Both the position numbers and the translations under genes were made by a program. Shown piece by piece: positions 25,291-35,489 of a DNA stretch of 64,000 bases. The DNA comes from CAVQBP01 sp963710745 (GTDB lineage Bacteria; Bacteroidota; Ignavibacteria; Ignavibacteriales; Ignavibacteriaceae). The stretch is taken from NCBI GenBank assembly GCA_963710745.1, contig CAVQBP010000007.1, positions 1-64,000 on the forward strand. The letters run 5' to 3'. The notes beneath the pieces were generated by a model. It was not told the origin of the DNA. It made no database searches and saw only the letters and a program-made list of their open reading frames with translations. Each line of letters opens with the position of its first letter. The first letter of the stretch is position 1.

Positions 25291-28200
25291 ATGGGAAAAA
25301 TCCTTTTTTTATTCTTATTTCTGCCAACAATTATATCTGCTCAGTCAGAACGGGATATTATTTTAAGTGAAATAATGTTTGCTCCGCAATCCGGTAATAA
25401 TGAATTTATTGAATTGTATAATACCAGTGAAACCGAAAGTATCGATCTGAGCAGCTATAAAATCAAATACCAGACATCTAACCCAGATATTTTTGAATCA
25501 ACCGGCAGCGGAACCATTCTTCCACCTGAATCATTTGCAGTTATTTTTGAAGGAGATTATGATTTAAGTTCGGGGATTTATAAAGATCTTGTCCCATCAA
25601 GTGCTTTGGTTCTTAAAACCGGAGATAATTCATTTGGTTCTTCCGGAATGTCAAACAGTTCGGACAGGACATTGCTTCTGATGAATTACATGGATGAGAT
25701 CCTGGAAACATATACTTATACTTCAGATAACAAAAATGGAATATCAGATGAAAAAATAATTTTAAATAATGATACTGCTCAAAATAATTGGACGAATTCA
25801 ATAATAGTTAATGGAACACCCGGATTTAAGAATTCGGTAACGCCTTTAAGATTTGATATAGCCTTCGGTTCAATTTCTGCTGCTCCTTTAATACCTCTTA
25901 AAGATGATGATGTAAATATTAGTATTGAAATAAAAAATAATGGAACCGAAACTGTTGAAAATTATTCAATAGAAATCTTTCATGATTTGAACCAGGATTC
26001 TTCCGGCTCTCCTTCCGAACTAATTTATCAAAATAGTTATTTAAACCTGCCCCCAAAAGATTCTAATAATATTAAGGTCCAGATTACATCTGTTAATGAA
26101 GGAATATATAATCTTATCTTAAATATAATATGCAATAATGATGAAAATTTAAAAAACAATTCAGAGTATTTCCATTTTATTGTTCATCCTCCGGCAAACA
26201 ATTATAATGACCTGGTAATTAATGAAATAATGTATGCTCCGGTGAACGGTGAACCTGAATGGATAGAAATATATAATAAATCAGCTTCTTCAATTAATCT
26301 TAATAGCTGGAAATTTTCGGATGCTAATGCAACTATCAGTCCTATTAAAGAAGATAAATTTTTAGAACCTGGAAGTTATTTAATTATATCAAAAGATTCA
26401 GCTATAATTAATTTTTATTCAATTCCTTGTGAAATAATAGTTACGAATTTGCAATCACTTAATAATTCAGGAGATGCAGCAGTAATTAAAGATTCTTTGG
26501 GAACATTGATTGACAGTATATATTATTTCCCTTCTTGGGGAGGAAGTAACGGCGGGAATTCGCTTGAAAGAATTTCTACGGAAGGGGAAAGTAATGATGA
26601 AGAAAACTGGAAAACTTCTGAGGGCAGGTTTAACGGAACCCCGGGTAAAATTAATTCTGTATCTATAAAGAATTATGACTTATCGGTTACAGTCATTAAA
26701 CCTTTAAAAGATTATGTAATGGTAGGGGATCAGTTTCAATTTAATTTGAAGGTGAAAAATATCGGTATAAATTCATCTTCAAACTTTACAATAAAAATTT
26801 TCAATGATCTTAATAAAGATTCTTTAACACAAGACAATGAATTAATTAAGCAAATTTATAGCAGTTCAATAGAATCAAAAGATAGTTTATTATTCAGTTT
26901 AAATTTGAATAATATAGTTAAAGGAGAAAATTATTTTATTGTCTCAGTTGAAACGGAGATAGATGATGATCCGGAAAACAACAAAGCATTCCTTCAGATT
27001 ACCGGTATTGAAATAAATGAAGTACGAAATGATATTATAATAAATGAAATAATGTATAATCCTTTGAACTCCGAACCTGAATGGATCGAACTGTATAACA
27101 GGAGCACTAAAACAATTGACTTGAGAAACTATTCTGTTGCAGATGAAAGAGATACAGTAAGAATAATAGAGAATTCCGTTCTATTAAAAGCGGGAGAATA
27201 TTTTGTTATTGCCGATGACAGCAGTATCTCCGGCTTTTATAATGTTGATTTCAAATATCAAATAAATAATTTACCTTCTCTTAATAATAGCTTCGACAAA
27301 ATAATTTTGCTCGATTCACTTAACCGGGTTATTGATTCTCTGGAATATTATTCTTCATGGGGCGGGAATGAAGGAAAATCTTTAGAAAGAATTAATGCGG
27401 GAAAATCTGCAATTGATTCATCTAACTGGAAGACTTCTGAAGATAAATTAAATGGAACCCCTGGTAAAATCAATTCAGCAACTCAAAAAGATTTCGATGT
27501 TGCAGTTACAGGAATTTTATTTACGCCTGAATTACCTGTATCAAATGATGATGTAATCATATCTGCTAAAATATTGAACTTCGGGAAAATTGATGCGATA
27601 ATTAATTTGAAATTATATGAAGATACAAACCTGGACTCCCTGCCGGATGTTTTAATTAATTCCGTGAGCGATTTAAATTTAACTGCAGGTGATTCAGCTG
27701 TTGTTCCAATGAATTATGTAATAAATGATTTGCATAACATTAGAGGATTTTACATTGGTGCAGTTTATCCACAGGATCAGGATACTTCAAACAATAAATT
27801 GTATTCTACTATCAGACCCGGATATTCTGAACGAGCAATTGTAATAAATGAAATTATGTATAGTCCAGCTGCAGATGAACCTGAATGGATTGAACTCCTT
27901 AATATCTCAATTGATACTCTTAATTTTAAAGGCTGGACTGTCTCCGATTTACTTCCTCAATCATCAAAAAAGATTATTGCCGGAGCGGATTTGTTCATTG
28001 CTCCAGACGAATATTTAATAATTGCACATGATTCTTCGTTTTTCAACATTCATCCCGAGGTTGAAGGAAAAATAAAAGCAGTAAATTTCGGAACATTAGG
28101 AAATTCTGAAGATGGAATTGTTATTTATGATTTTCAGGGTAATTTAATTGATAGTATAAAATATAAATCTTCCTGGGGAGGAAAAAACGGTTGTTCCCTT

Positions 28201-29142
28201 GAAAGATTTTCTTCTGATTCACCATCAAATGACAGTACTAACTGGGGCTCTTCCTTAAGTGAAGATAAAAGCTCACCAGGTAAGGAAAATTCAATAATTA
28301 ATATCCCTGCATATAATAAAAATGATCTTGTAATAAATGAAATTATGTTTGATCCTGAAATAGATAATAGTGAATTTATTGAATTCTTTAATTGCAGTAA
28401 TTCCAAAATCAATATCGGCGGATGGAAAATTGAAGATGCTTCCGGAAATTTCTATAAACTTTCAGACATTAATTTTTTTCTATCTCCAAATGACTTTTTT
28501 GTGCTGGCAGCAGATTCCCTGATTTTTAATAACTACAATTTATCAGGTTTTAATAATATTAATATTTTAAATAGCGAGAATCTTGGTTTGTCTAAAGATG
28601 AAACAATTATTCTTAAGGATTTAAAAGGTAATATAATTGATTCGGTCATTTATAATGAAGGATGGCATAATAAAAATTTTTCTTCAACAAAAAACATCTC
28701 TCTAGAAAAAATAAATCCCTTTTTAGAAGGTAATAATTATTTAAATTGGAATAGTTCGGTAAATACATCAGGTGCAACTCCGGGAAAAATGAACAGCATT
28801 TTCAGTGAGAATAAACATTCTGAAAATAAAATCTCAATATCACCAAATCCCTTTTCTCCTGATAACGACGGCTTTGAAGATTTCACCATAATTAATTATG
28901 CTCTTTCTCAAAATACCTCTCAGGTAAGGATAAAGATATTTGACAACAGGGGACGGTTGTTAAGGACATTGTTAAATAATCAGCCGAGCGGATCAAAAGG
29001 TTCCGTTGTCTTTGATGGTTTGGAGGAAGACGGCACGCCTTTCCGAATGGGAATTTATATAATCTTTTTAGAATCTTTAAACGAAATTACGGGAGTATCC
29101 GAGACATTAAAGACAGTAGTAGTAGTTGCCAGGAAATTATAA
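25291..29142 (+). CDS. large secreted lamin-tail-domain repeat protein
   Basis: A 1283-residue exported protein. After a signal peptide (MGKILFLFLFLPTIISAQS) there are five lamin-tail domains, each opening with a variant of 'VINEIMYxPxxxEPEWIELYN' at about residues 24, 306, 581, 849 and 1012. Three CARDB-like Ig domains ('DVNISIEIKNNGTETVENY' type) sit after LTD 1, 2 and 3; LTD 4 and 5 are adjacent. The C-terminus from about 1183 (ISISPNPFSPDNDGFED, then DNRGRLLRTL and GIYIIFLE) is a FlgD-like Ig domain that in this phylum often serves as an export/anchoring tail. Likely a surface or extracellular protein; ligand unknown. Confidence 0.85.
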   Translation: MGKILFLFLFLPTIISAQSERDIILSEIMFAPQSGNNEFIELYNTSETESIDLSSYKIKYQTSNPDIFESTGSGTILPPESFAVIFEGDYDLSSGIYKDLVPSSALVLKTGDNSFGSSGMSNSSDRTLLLMNYMDEILETYTYTSDNKNGISDEKIILNNDTAQNNWTNSIIVNGTPGFKNSVTPLRFDIAFGSISAAPLIPLKDDDVNISIEIKNNGTETVENYSIEIFHDLNQDSSGSPSELIYQNSYLNLPPKDSNNIKVQITSVNEGIYNLILNIICNNDENLKNNSEYFHFIVHPPANNYNDLVINEIMYAPVNGEPEWIEIYNKSASSINLNSWKFSDANATISPIKEDKFLEPGSYLIISKDSAIINFYSIPCEIIVTNLQSLNNSGDAAVIKDSLGTLIDSIYYFPSWGGSNGGNSLERISTEGESNDEENWKTSEGRFNGTPGKINSVSIKNYDLSVTVIKPLKDYVMVGDQFQFNLKVKNIGINSSSNFTIKIFNDLNKDSLTQDNELIKQIYSSSIESKDSLLFSLNLNNIVKGENYFIVSVETEIDDDPENNKAFLQITGIEINEVRNDIIINEIMYNPLNSEPEWIELYNRSTKTIDLRNYSVADERDTVRIIENSVLLKAGEYFVIADDSSISGFYNVDFKYQINNLPSLNNSFDKIILLDSLNRVIDSLEYYSSWGGNEGKSLERINAGKSAIDSSNWKTSEDKLNGTPGKINSATQKDFDVAVTGILFTPELPVSNDDVIISAKILNFGKIDAIINLKLYEDTNLDSLPDVLINSVSDLNLTAGDSAVVPMNYVINDLHNIRGFYIGAVYPQDQDTSNNKLYSTIRPGYSERAIVINEIMYSPAADEPEWIELLNISIDTLNFKGWTVSDLLPQSSKKIIAGADLFIAPDEYLIIAHDSSFFNIHPEVEGKIKAVNFGTLGNSEDGIVIYDFQGNLIDSIKYKSSWGGKNGCSLERFSSDSPSNDSTNWGSSLSEDKSSPGKENSIINIPAYNKNDLVINEIMFDPEIDNSEFIEFFNCSNSKINIGGWKIEDASGNFYKLSDINFFLSPNDFFVLAADSLIFNNYNLSGFNNINILNSENLGLSKDETIILKDLKGNIIDSVIYNEGWHNKNFSSTKNISLEKINPFLEGNNYLNWNSSVNTSGATPGKMNSIFSENKHSENKISISPNPFSPDNDGFEDFTIINYALSQNTSQVRIKIFDNRGRLLRTLLNNQPSGSKGSVVFDGLEEDGTPFRMGIYIIFLESLNEITGVSETLKTVVVVARKL

Positions 29143-29161
29143 CAGAACAAAAATAGATAAC

Positions 29162-29215
29162 GGATTTGGCGAATCAAATGCATCGTGACTGATTCATTAT
29201 TAACTCACCAAATCC
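29162..29215. terminator. nested inverted repeat between convergent genes
   Basis: GGATTTGG pairs with CCAAATCC, and inside it GAATCA pairs with TGATTC. It lies between the convergent LTD-protein and beta-glucosidase genes and may act as an attenuator or weak bidirectional terminator. No T run follows closely on either strand. Confidence 0.35.
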
Positions 29216-29239
29216 ATATACTATTGAATCATATTATTT

Positions 29240-31759
29240 TTAATCTTTTAATTCGAAATTATCTTTTAATTTAATATCTCTTGAAGAACTGCCTATCATA
29301 ACACGGAATTCACCCGGTTCTGTAATCCAGCCGTGTTTTGAAGGATCGTAAAAAGAGAGATCATTTTTGTTGAGAGTAAATTCAACTTCTTTGGTTTCAC
29401 CCGGTTTAAGTGTAATTCTTTTGAAATTTTTTAATTCTTTATCCGGTCTTGGTAATGAAGATTTGACATCGTTAATATAAAGCTGGGCAACTTCGGAACC
29501 TTCTCTGCTGCCCGTATTTTTTAACTCAAAAGTTAATTTCCATTCGGGAACTTTATTTGGAGAATTCTGTATTTTCAAATTATCATACTTAAAACTAGTG
29601 TATGATAAACCAAAACCAAACGGAAAAAGCGGCTTGATATTGTCTTTATCGAAATGCCTGTACCCGATGAATATTCCATCTGAATAATTTGTTACACTAT
29701 CCTGGGTTTTGTATAAACCATAAGCTGAACAGTCTTTCCAGCTTTTAGGAAAAGTCACCGGGAGCTTACCGGAAGGATTCACATTTCCCAGAAGAACATC
29801 TGCAACAGCATCCCCGATTTCTTCACCTGCAAACCAGCTTTCCATTATTCCTTTAACATTATTTATCCAGTTATTCATTGTAACCGGCGAACCGGATGTA
29901 ATTACTACGATAGTATTTTTGTTAGCTTTTGAAACAGAATTAATCAGTCTATCCTGATCACCGGGGAGGTTTAAACTATCTCTATCAAATCCTTCTGATT
30001 CATAAGCATTGGAAGTACCGGCAAAAATAATTGCAATATCAGATTTTTTTGCCGCATCTATTGCACTTTTAATTAGTACATCGTCCGGAGAGTGCCATGC
30101 AAATTTAACATCAGCACCACCCAGGTTGTCATAATACTCTAATTTAATATTATATCTTTTCCCGGCTTCGAAGAAAGTTTTATAAGAATTAGTTTTAGTT
30201 GAATGGTTTGTCCAGTCGCTTATAACCAGCTTATTGTTTATATATAGTCTTACTCCGTCATCACTTAGCACATCGATAATATATTCCCCGGTTTTCTCCG
30301 GTTTTAAATCAAATGTCCATCTAACGGAAAAGTCGTCATTTTTAAATCCGGCTTTGGGTGCTCCGTTTCCCCAGTTAAAATTAATCTGAGGATCAGTCCT
30401 GGTAAAAGCAGGTTTCCCCTGCAATTCTTTATTTGCAAAATATTCTCCTTCAGCACCGTGCTTATTAGAGCCCGGCAAATAAAAGTAGGAAGCAGGTAAG
30501 GCGGTAGATTCTCCCAGAAGTTTGGTACCTTCAGCATAATTAATATTAATGTTTTTTCCCAGCTTTTGCTTAAGAGCTTTAAGAGGACTAATTGAAAATA
30601 TAGGGGTAACTTGTGAACTTCCGCCGCCGCCAGTGCGTGCTACTGCAGCATTAGGACCAATAACAGCAATTGATTTAATTTTCTTTGTATTAATAGGTAA
30701 AATATTATTTTCGTTTTTAAGCAAAACAATTCCTTCGCGGGCAACCTGAAGTGCCACATCCTGATGTTCTTTTGTATTTATCAATTTGGAATTTTCTTCA
30801 TGAGTTTTTTCAAACAAGCCGAGTTTATTTATAACATGAAGTATTCTTCTTACTTTATCATTAATAGTTGATTCTTTTATCGTACCGTTTTTTACTTCAT
30901 TAAGAAGGGTAGAATCGTTTAAATACAGACCTGTAGGCATTTCAAGATCAAGTCCTCCCTTTGCCGTAGGTATACTGCTGTGTACAGCTCCCCAATCCGA
31001 CATTACCAACCCTTTAAAATCCCAATCATTTTTTAATTTAGTTTTTAACAGGTAATCATTTTCACTGCAGTATTCACCATTAATTTTGTTATAGGCAGAC
31101 ATAATGCACAGGGATTTCCCTTCTTCTACTGCAGCTTTAAAAGCAGGAAGATAAATTTCATTCAACGGACGGTCACCAATTTTTACATCAACAAACCCTC
31201 TCTGATATTCCTGGTTGTTTGCGGCAAAATGTTTCACGGTTGCAGCAACATCTTCAGATTGAACACCCTTTATATAACTAACCACCATTCTGGAGGCTAA
31301 ATAAGGATCCTCTCCGAAACTTTCGAAATTTCTGCCCCCCTGGGGAATTCGTGCAATATTTACGCAGGGTCCAAGTATAACATCGCGACCCTTTCCTTTA
31401 ACCTCTTCACCGATTGCTGCTCCAAGTTTATGGATTAAGGCAGTATCCCAGGTTGATGCCATTGAAATACCGGCAGGAAACGCTGATGATTCGTCCCACC
31501 TCACGCCTAATGGACCGTCAGACATTTTAAGCTCAGGTATTCCAAGTCTCTTAATTGGTTTAGTTGCAAAACCTGTTCCCCCCAGTAGAGCAATTTTTTC
31601 TTCGAGTGTCATTTCATTTAACAGCTTTTCAACTTTTTCGTCTGACATTTCCTTTTTAAAATTGTTATTAATTGAATTTGATTTTTGGCTATCAGAATTT
31701 CCGATAAAATAATTTAAAGCTAAAAAAGGAAGTAGAATAAATATTTTTACAGCTTTCAT
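29240..31759 (-). CDS. beta-glucosidase, GH3 family with PA14 domain
   Basis: An 839-residue exported glycoside hydrolase. Signal/anchor segment at 4-20, GH3 N-terminal barrel with the nucleophile Asp255 (GLVMSDWGAVHS) and substrate-binding KHFAANNQE, then the GH3 C-terminal domain interrupted by a PA14 carbohydrate-binding domain at about 434-558 (GEYFANKELQG ... DVLSDDGVRLYINN). The acid/base region ESEGFDRDSLNLP comes after it. A fibronectin-III-like domain (about 745-835) ends the protein. This arrangement is that of secreted or periplasmic beta-glucosidases that release glucose from plant oligosaccharides. No lipobox is seen. Single gene. Confidence 0.93.
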   Translation of the reverse strand: MKAVKIFILLPFLALNYFIGNSDSQKSNSINNNFKKEMSDEKVEKLLNEMTLEEKIALLGGTGFATKPIKRLGIPELKMSDGPLGVRWDESSAFPAGISMASTWDTALIHKLGAAIGEEVKGKGRDVILGPCVNIARIPQGGRNFESFGEDPYLASRMVVSYIKGVQSEDVAATVKHFAANNQEYQRGFVDVKIGDRPLNEIYLPAFKAAVEEGKSLCIMSAYNKINGEYCSENDYLLKTKLKNDWDFKGLVMSDWGAVHSSIPTAKGGLDLEMPTGLYLNDSTLLNEVKNGTIKESTINDKVRRILHVINKLGLFEKTHEENSKLINTKEHQDVALQVAREGIVLLKNENNILPINTKKIKSIAVIGPNAAVARTGGGGSSQVTPIFSISPLKALKQKLGKNININYAEGTKLLGESTALPASYFYLPGSNKHGAEGEYFANKELQGKPAFTRTDPQINFNWGNGAPKAGFKNDDFSVRWTFDLKPEKTGEYIIDVLSDDGVRLYINNKLVISDWTNHSTKTNSYKTFFEAGKRYNIKLEYYDNLGGADVKFAWHSPDDVLIKSAIDAAKKSDIAIIFAGTSNAYESEGFDRDSLNLPGDQDRLINSVSKANKNTIVVITSGSPVTMNNWINNVKGIMESWFAGEEIGDAVADVLLGNVNPSGKLPVTFPKSWKDCSAYGLYKTQDSVTNYSDGIFIGYRHFDKDNIKPLFPFGFGLSYTSFKYDNLKIQNSPNKVPEWKLTFELKNTGSREGSEVAQLYINDVKSSLPRPDKELKNFKRITLKPGETKEVEFTLNKNDLSFYDPSKHGWITEPGEFRVMIGSSSRDIKLKDNFELKD

Positions 31760-31921
31760 TTTTAACCCCGGTTGTTTTTCTTTTTATTTTGAAAATAGTT
31801 TATAATCAGGATTGAATATAAAATGTATCCTTAAAATAAAACTATTAAAATTTTATGATATTTCAATACTTTTTATAGAAATGGATAGCTGTTTTTATTA
31901 GAAGGCAAAACAAATAGTTTA

Positions 31922-33004
31922 TTAATTCATTTCGATATTAGCCTGCAGTTTTTCAGTTCTGTCTGCAATTTTAAGCTGTTCAATTAACTCGTCTAATTCG
32001 CCTTCCATAATATTTGAAAGATTGTAAAGTGTAAGACCAATCCGGTGATCGGTTACCCTGTTTTGCGGAAAATTATAAGTTCTGATTTTATCACTTCTGT
32101 CTCCGCTTCCAACCATATTTCTTCTTTTGGCGGAAATCTCGTCGGTGTGTTTTTTTAATTCGGCATCATAAAGTCTTGCTCTGAGGACTTTCATTGCCTT
32201 TTGTCTGTTTTTAAGCTGAGATCTTTCATCCTGACACTGTACAACTATCCCGGAGGGGATGTGAGTGATTCTGATGGCCGTCTCAACTTTATTAACATTT
32301 TGTCCGCCTGCTCCTCCCGACCGGTAGACATCAATTTTTAAATCATTTGGATTTATATCAACCTGAACGTCCTCTGCTTCAGGAAGGACTGCAACTGAAG
32401 CCGCCGATGTATGAACCCGGCCGCTTCCTTCCGTTTCCGGAACACGTTGTACTCTGTGCACCCCGCTTTCAAATTTGAGTTCACCATAAATATCATTACC
32501 GCTCACAGAAAAAACTGCTTCCTTAACCCCACCTAGCCCGGTTTCATTAATATCTATTAATTCAACTCTCCACCCTTTGACTTCAGCATAACGGCTGTAC
32601 ATCCGGAAAAGATCTCCGGCAAAAAGGGCTGCTTCTTCTCCGCCTGTACCTGCGCGGATTTCCATAATAACATCCTTATTATCATTAGGATCCTTGGGAA
32701 GCAGCAAAACTTTTAATTCTTCTTCAAATTTTAATTTTTTATCTTCAAGCTCTTTTAACTCTTCTTCAGCAAGAGACGAAAGCTCCTTATCTATATTAGA
32801 GTCAATAATCTCTTCATTTTCTTTTATACTGTTTAATATTTTAGAGTATTCGTCATATACTTCAACAATATCTGACAATTCGCTTCTTTCTTTACTTAGG
32901 GAAATAATTTTATTCCTGTCATTTAGAAATTGCGGATCTGAAAGCTGCTGATTTATTTGATCAAATTTCTCTTTAATCTTTCTTAGTCTGTCGATTAATT
33001 CCAT
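31922..33004 (-). CDS. prfA: peptide chain release factor 1
   Basis: A 360-residue release factor for UAA/UAG codons. It has the RF1-type recognition tripeptide Pro-Glu-Thr at 189-191 (RVQRVPETEGSGRVHTSAA) and the catalytic GGQ at 233-235 (SGGAGGQNVNKVETA). The N-terminal coiled-coil domain is strongly charged. It is RF1, not RF2, because the SPF motif is absent. Single gene, ATG start without a clear Shine-Dalgarno sequence. Confidence 0.97.
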   Translation of the reverse strand: MELIDRLRKIKEKFDQINQQLSDPQFLNDRNKIISLSKERSELSDIVEVYDEYSKILNSIKENEEIIDSNIDKELSSLAEEELKELEDKKLKFEEELKVLLLPKDPNDNKDVIMEIRAGTGGEEAALFAGDLFRMYSRYAEVKGWRVELIDINETGLGGVKEAVFSVSGNDIYGELKFESGVHRVQRVPETEGSGRVHTSAASVAVLPEAEDVQVDINPNDLKIDVYRSGGAGGQNVNKVETAIRITHIPSGIVVQCQDERSQLKNRQKAMKVLRARLYDAELKKHTDEISAKRRNMVGSGDRSDKIRTYNFPQNRVTDHRIGLTLYNLSNIMEGELDELIEQLKIADRTEKLQANIEMN

Positions 33005-33098
33005 TTTTCTAAATTATAATGTTAAATTGATATAATATAGTAAAGATAGATTTTAAAATCTAAATAACAATTATTGTATTTAAGTTGTTAATAAATAA

Positions 33099-33123
33099 AA
33101 ACCCGTTCTGTTTGAACGGGTTT
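33099..33123 (-). terminator. terminator of the secreted-repeat gene
   Basis: A 10-bp stem AAACCCGTTC / GAACGGGTTT with a 5-nt loop, followed on the minus strand by TTTATTTAT. It lies about 60 bp downstream of the stop codon of the T9SS cargo gene. Confidence 0.78.
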
Positions 33124-33184
33124 AAAATATAGAAATTCAGTTTTTGAAGTTTACGAAATTAAATAACTGATTTTAATTGCGAAA

Positions 33185-35104
33185 TCATTTCAGCAGAATC
33201 ATTTTCTTAGTTTGTTTGAAGTGATCGGTACTTATAGAATAAAAATAAATTCCACTTGGTTCATTCTCAGCATCCCATTTGACGTTGTAAACACCTACAG
33301 GAAGTACTCTATTCAATAGCTCCTTTACTGTCTGTCCTAAGCTGTTGTATATTGTTAACGCAACATTTTCAGAATTTATAATCGAGAATTTAATATTTGT
33401 AGAAGGGTTAAAAGGATTAGGGTAATTCTGAGATAAGGAGTATGAATGAGGTATTTCTGTTAATGATTTATCAACTTTAATACCTGTAATTGTAGCACTA
33501 TCAATGGAAATTTGTGCAACAGGCCAAACACCCGGTGAAGGAAAACTGACTCCTTTCGTATTACCTCTTTTCATACTATCCGGGCCAAATTGATACAGTG
33601 GCCATCCTTTATATGTTAACTGTGTATGCCCAAACACATTTATCATTCCGAAATAATTAGTATCTATAGCGGAAGGAACAGCTTTCAGACTATCTTCAAA
33701 TATCGGCCAAAGACTATTGTTGCTGAAATCTGATTTAGTAAAGTTGTTCTTATCAAATGTATCGTGGGTAAAGATATAAAGAGTTCTTCCGTATCCATCA
33801 ACAAAGTATTGAACATCTTCCTGACCGGGCTGATAATTGCTATTATAGTCGATCCCGTCATTACCAACTAGCTGATTATTCATAAGCATAATTGTATAGT
33901 CCGGTTTAGCAACAAACCAGATACCTTTAAAACCTTCTCCATTAACATCTCCAGGTTCAGCATCACCGCTATAATAGTATAATGGCCATCCTTTGTAAGT
34001 AATTTGCATCAAACTATCGGCACGCATGATGGTGCCAAAGTCTCCGGATTTAAGGCCGGCACCAATTATTAAGCTGTCGGTATAAAAAGTAGGCCATATT
34101 ATGGCGCATTGACCATTACAATCAGAATTCATCGTATCTTTAGTAAAAAAGTATAGAGTATTTCCTGTTCCGTCTGTGAGAATATTACCATATTTAGTAT
34201 TGGAAGTAATCATTACTTCTTTGGGCGCATTTTTAATAGAAGATTGTGCAACGGGCCATATTCCGGGCGAAGGAAAACTGACTCCTTTAGTATTACCTCT
34301 TTTCATACTATCGGGACCGAAATGATACAAGGGCCATCCTTTATATGTTAGCTGTTTATGCCCAAACACATCTATTGTACCAAAGTTGCTGCTGTCCATT
34401 ACAGACGGCAGAACCTGCAGACTATCTTCAAATATAGGCCAAAGACTATTGTTGCTGAAATCCGATTTAGTAAAAATATTTTTATTAAATGTGTCGTGAG
34501 TAAAATAATAAAGAGTTCTTCCATAACCGTCGGTAAGGTATTGAACGATCTCCTGACCTGGCTGGTAATGACTGTTATATTCGACACCATCATTTCCTAC
34601 TAGCTGATTATTCATCAGCATAATTGTATAGTTCGGTTTAGCAACAAACCAAACACCGGCGAAATTTTCTCCGTTAACATCTCCCGGAGCGCTATCACCG
34701 CTGTAATAATATAAAGGCCACCCTTTATATGTAACTTGATGCGAATTGTCGCTGCGGGTAATATTGCCGAAATCCTCTTCATTAAGTCCGGTTCCTATCT
34801 TTAAAGTATCGGCATAAAAAACCGGCCAGATAACATCGCATTGACCATTACAATTCGAAGTGCTAGTATCGTTATCTTTAGTAAAAAAGTATAAAGTATA
34901 TCCTTTACCATCAGTAAGAATCATACCGTATTTATTACTATTAGTAATTATTATGTCGGCTGACGAATTCGGACTTAAAATTTTTGTTATTGAATTAGGG
35001 TTTGAGTCCTTAAGATCTGTATTTGTATTACCTATAATATTTCCGTAAAGATAGAAGAAAGGAAATAAAAGAAGAATTAATATAGAAAGAAAATTTGGTT
35101 TCAT
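33185..35104 (-). CDS. T9SS cargo with duplicated Lipoprotein_15-type repeats
   Basis: A 639-residue secreted protein from the ATG at 35104, which has a perfect GGAGG 6 nt upstream and starts a signal peptide (MKPNFLSILILLLFPFFYLY). It contains four modules of the 'secreted repeat of unknown function' (COG4315) type: GMILTDGKGYTLYFFTKD, then GYGRTLYYFTHDTF, and the same pair again. Modules 1 and 3 carry CNGQC, and each module has ThrTyrLysGlyTrpProLeuTyr. The last 85 residues (YSLSQNYPNPFNPSTNIKF ... KKMILLK) are a T9SS type A sorting domain. The two halves derive from a 732-bp in-frame tandem duplication. Function unknown; likely attached to the outer surface. Confidence 0.88.
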   Translation of the reverse strand: MKPNFLSILILLLFPFFYLYGNIIGNTNTDLKDSNPNSITKILSPNSSADIIITNSNKYGMILTDGKGYTLYFFTKDNDTSTSNCNGQCDVIWPVFYADTLKIGTGLNEEDFGNITRSDNSHQVTYKGWPLYYYSGDSAPGDVNGENFAGVWFVAKPNYTIMLMNNQLVGNDGVEYNSHYQPGQEIVQYLTDGYGRTLYYFTHDTFNKNIFTKSDFSNNSLWPIFEDSLQVLPSVMDSSNFGTIDVFGHKQLTYKGWPLYHFGPDSMKRGNTKGVSFPSPGIWPVAQSSIKNAPKEVMITSNTKYGNILTDGTGNTLYFFTKDTMNSDCNGQCAIIWPTFYTDSLIIGAGLKSGDFGTIMRADSLMQITYKGWPLYYYSGDAEPGDVNGEGFKGIWFVAKPDYTIMLMNNQLVGNDGIDYNSNYQPGQEDVQYFVDGYGRTLYIFTHDTFDKNNFTKSDFSNNSLWPIFEDSLKAVPSAIDTNYFGMINVFGHTQLTYKGWPLYQFGPDSMKRGNTKGVSFPSPGVWPVAQISIDSATITGIKVDKSLTEIPHSYSLSQNYPNPFNPSTNIKFSIINSENVALTIYNSLGQTVKELLNRVLPVGVYNVKWDAENEPSGIYFYSISTDHFKQTKKMILLK

Positions 35105-35489
35105 AATTTCCTCCGGTCTAATTAATGATTTATACAACTTGTGCTAATTATTGTATCGTTTCATTTACAGAAAGTTATCTATCTGAAAGGAATCCGGAAA
35201 ATACGTTTTAGATATAACCTGGGTAGAAATCAAATATGTATTTTCCTGACATAATTAATAACAAAAATATCGTACCCTGATGTTCTAAATCACCAAATGA
35301 GAATGTTAGTCAGCTGAGATGATTTCTGTTACAAATTTAAAATTGATGGGGGATAAATAAACCGGTTAGAATTTTTGACTAATTATTATTATAAAACAGA
35401 GTATATTAATTCAGAATAAATTTCGTACTAAGATTATTCAGAATTATTTTTTATACTGCAGCCTTTATATGAAAATATGCTTTGAAGAC
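35105..35489. other. intergenic region, nothing recognised
   Basis: About 385 bp of AT-rich sequence between the T9SS cargo gene and the small PDZ gene. I see no open frame with coding character, no strong hairpin and no repeat. It must hold the promoter for the gene at 33185-35104. Confidence 0.5.

Noticed and set aside
33185..35104. CRISPR or satellite-like repeats suggested by recurring DNA blocks.
   Set aside because: The repeats are 732 bp apart, in frame, and encode two halves of one protein; there are no spacer-repeat units.
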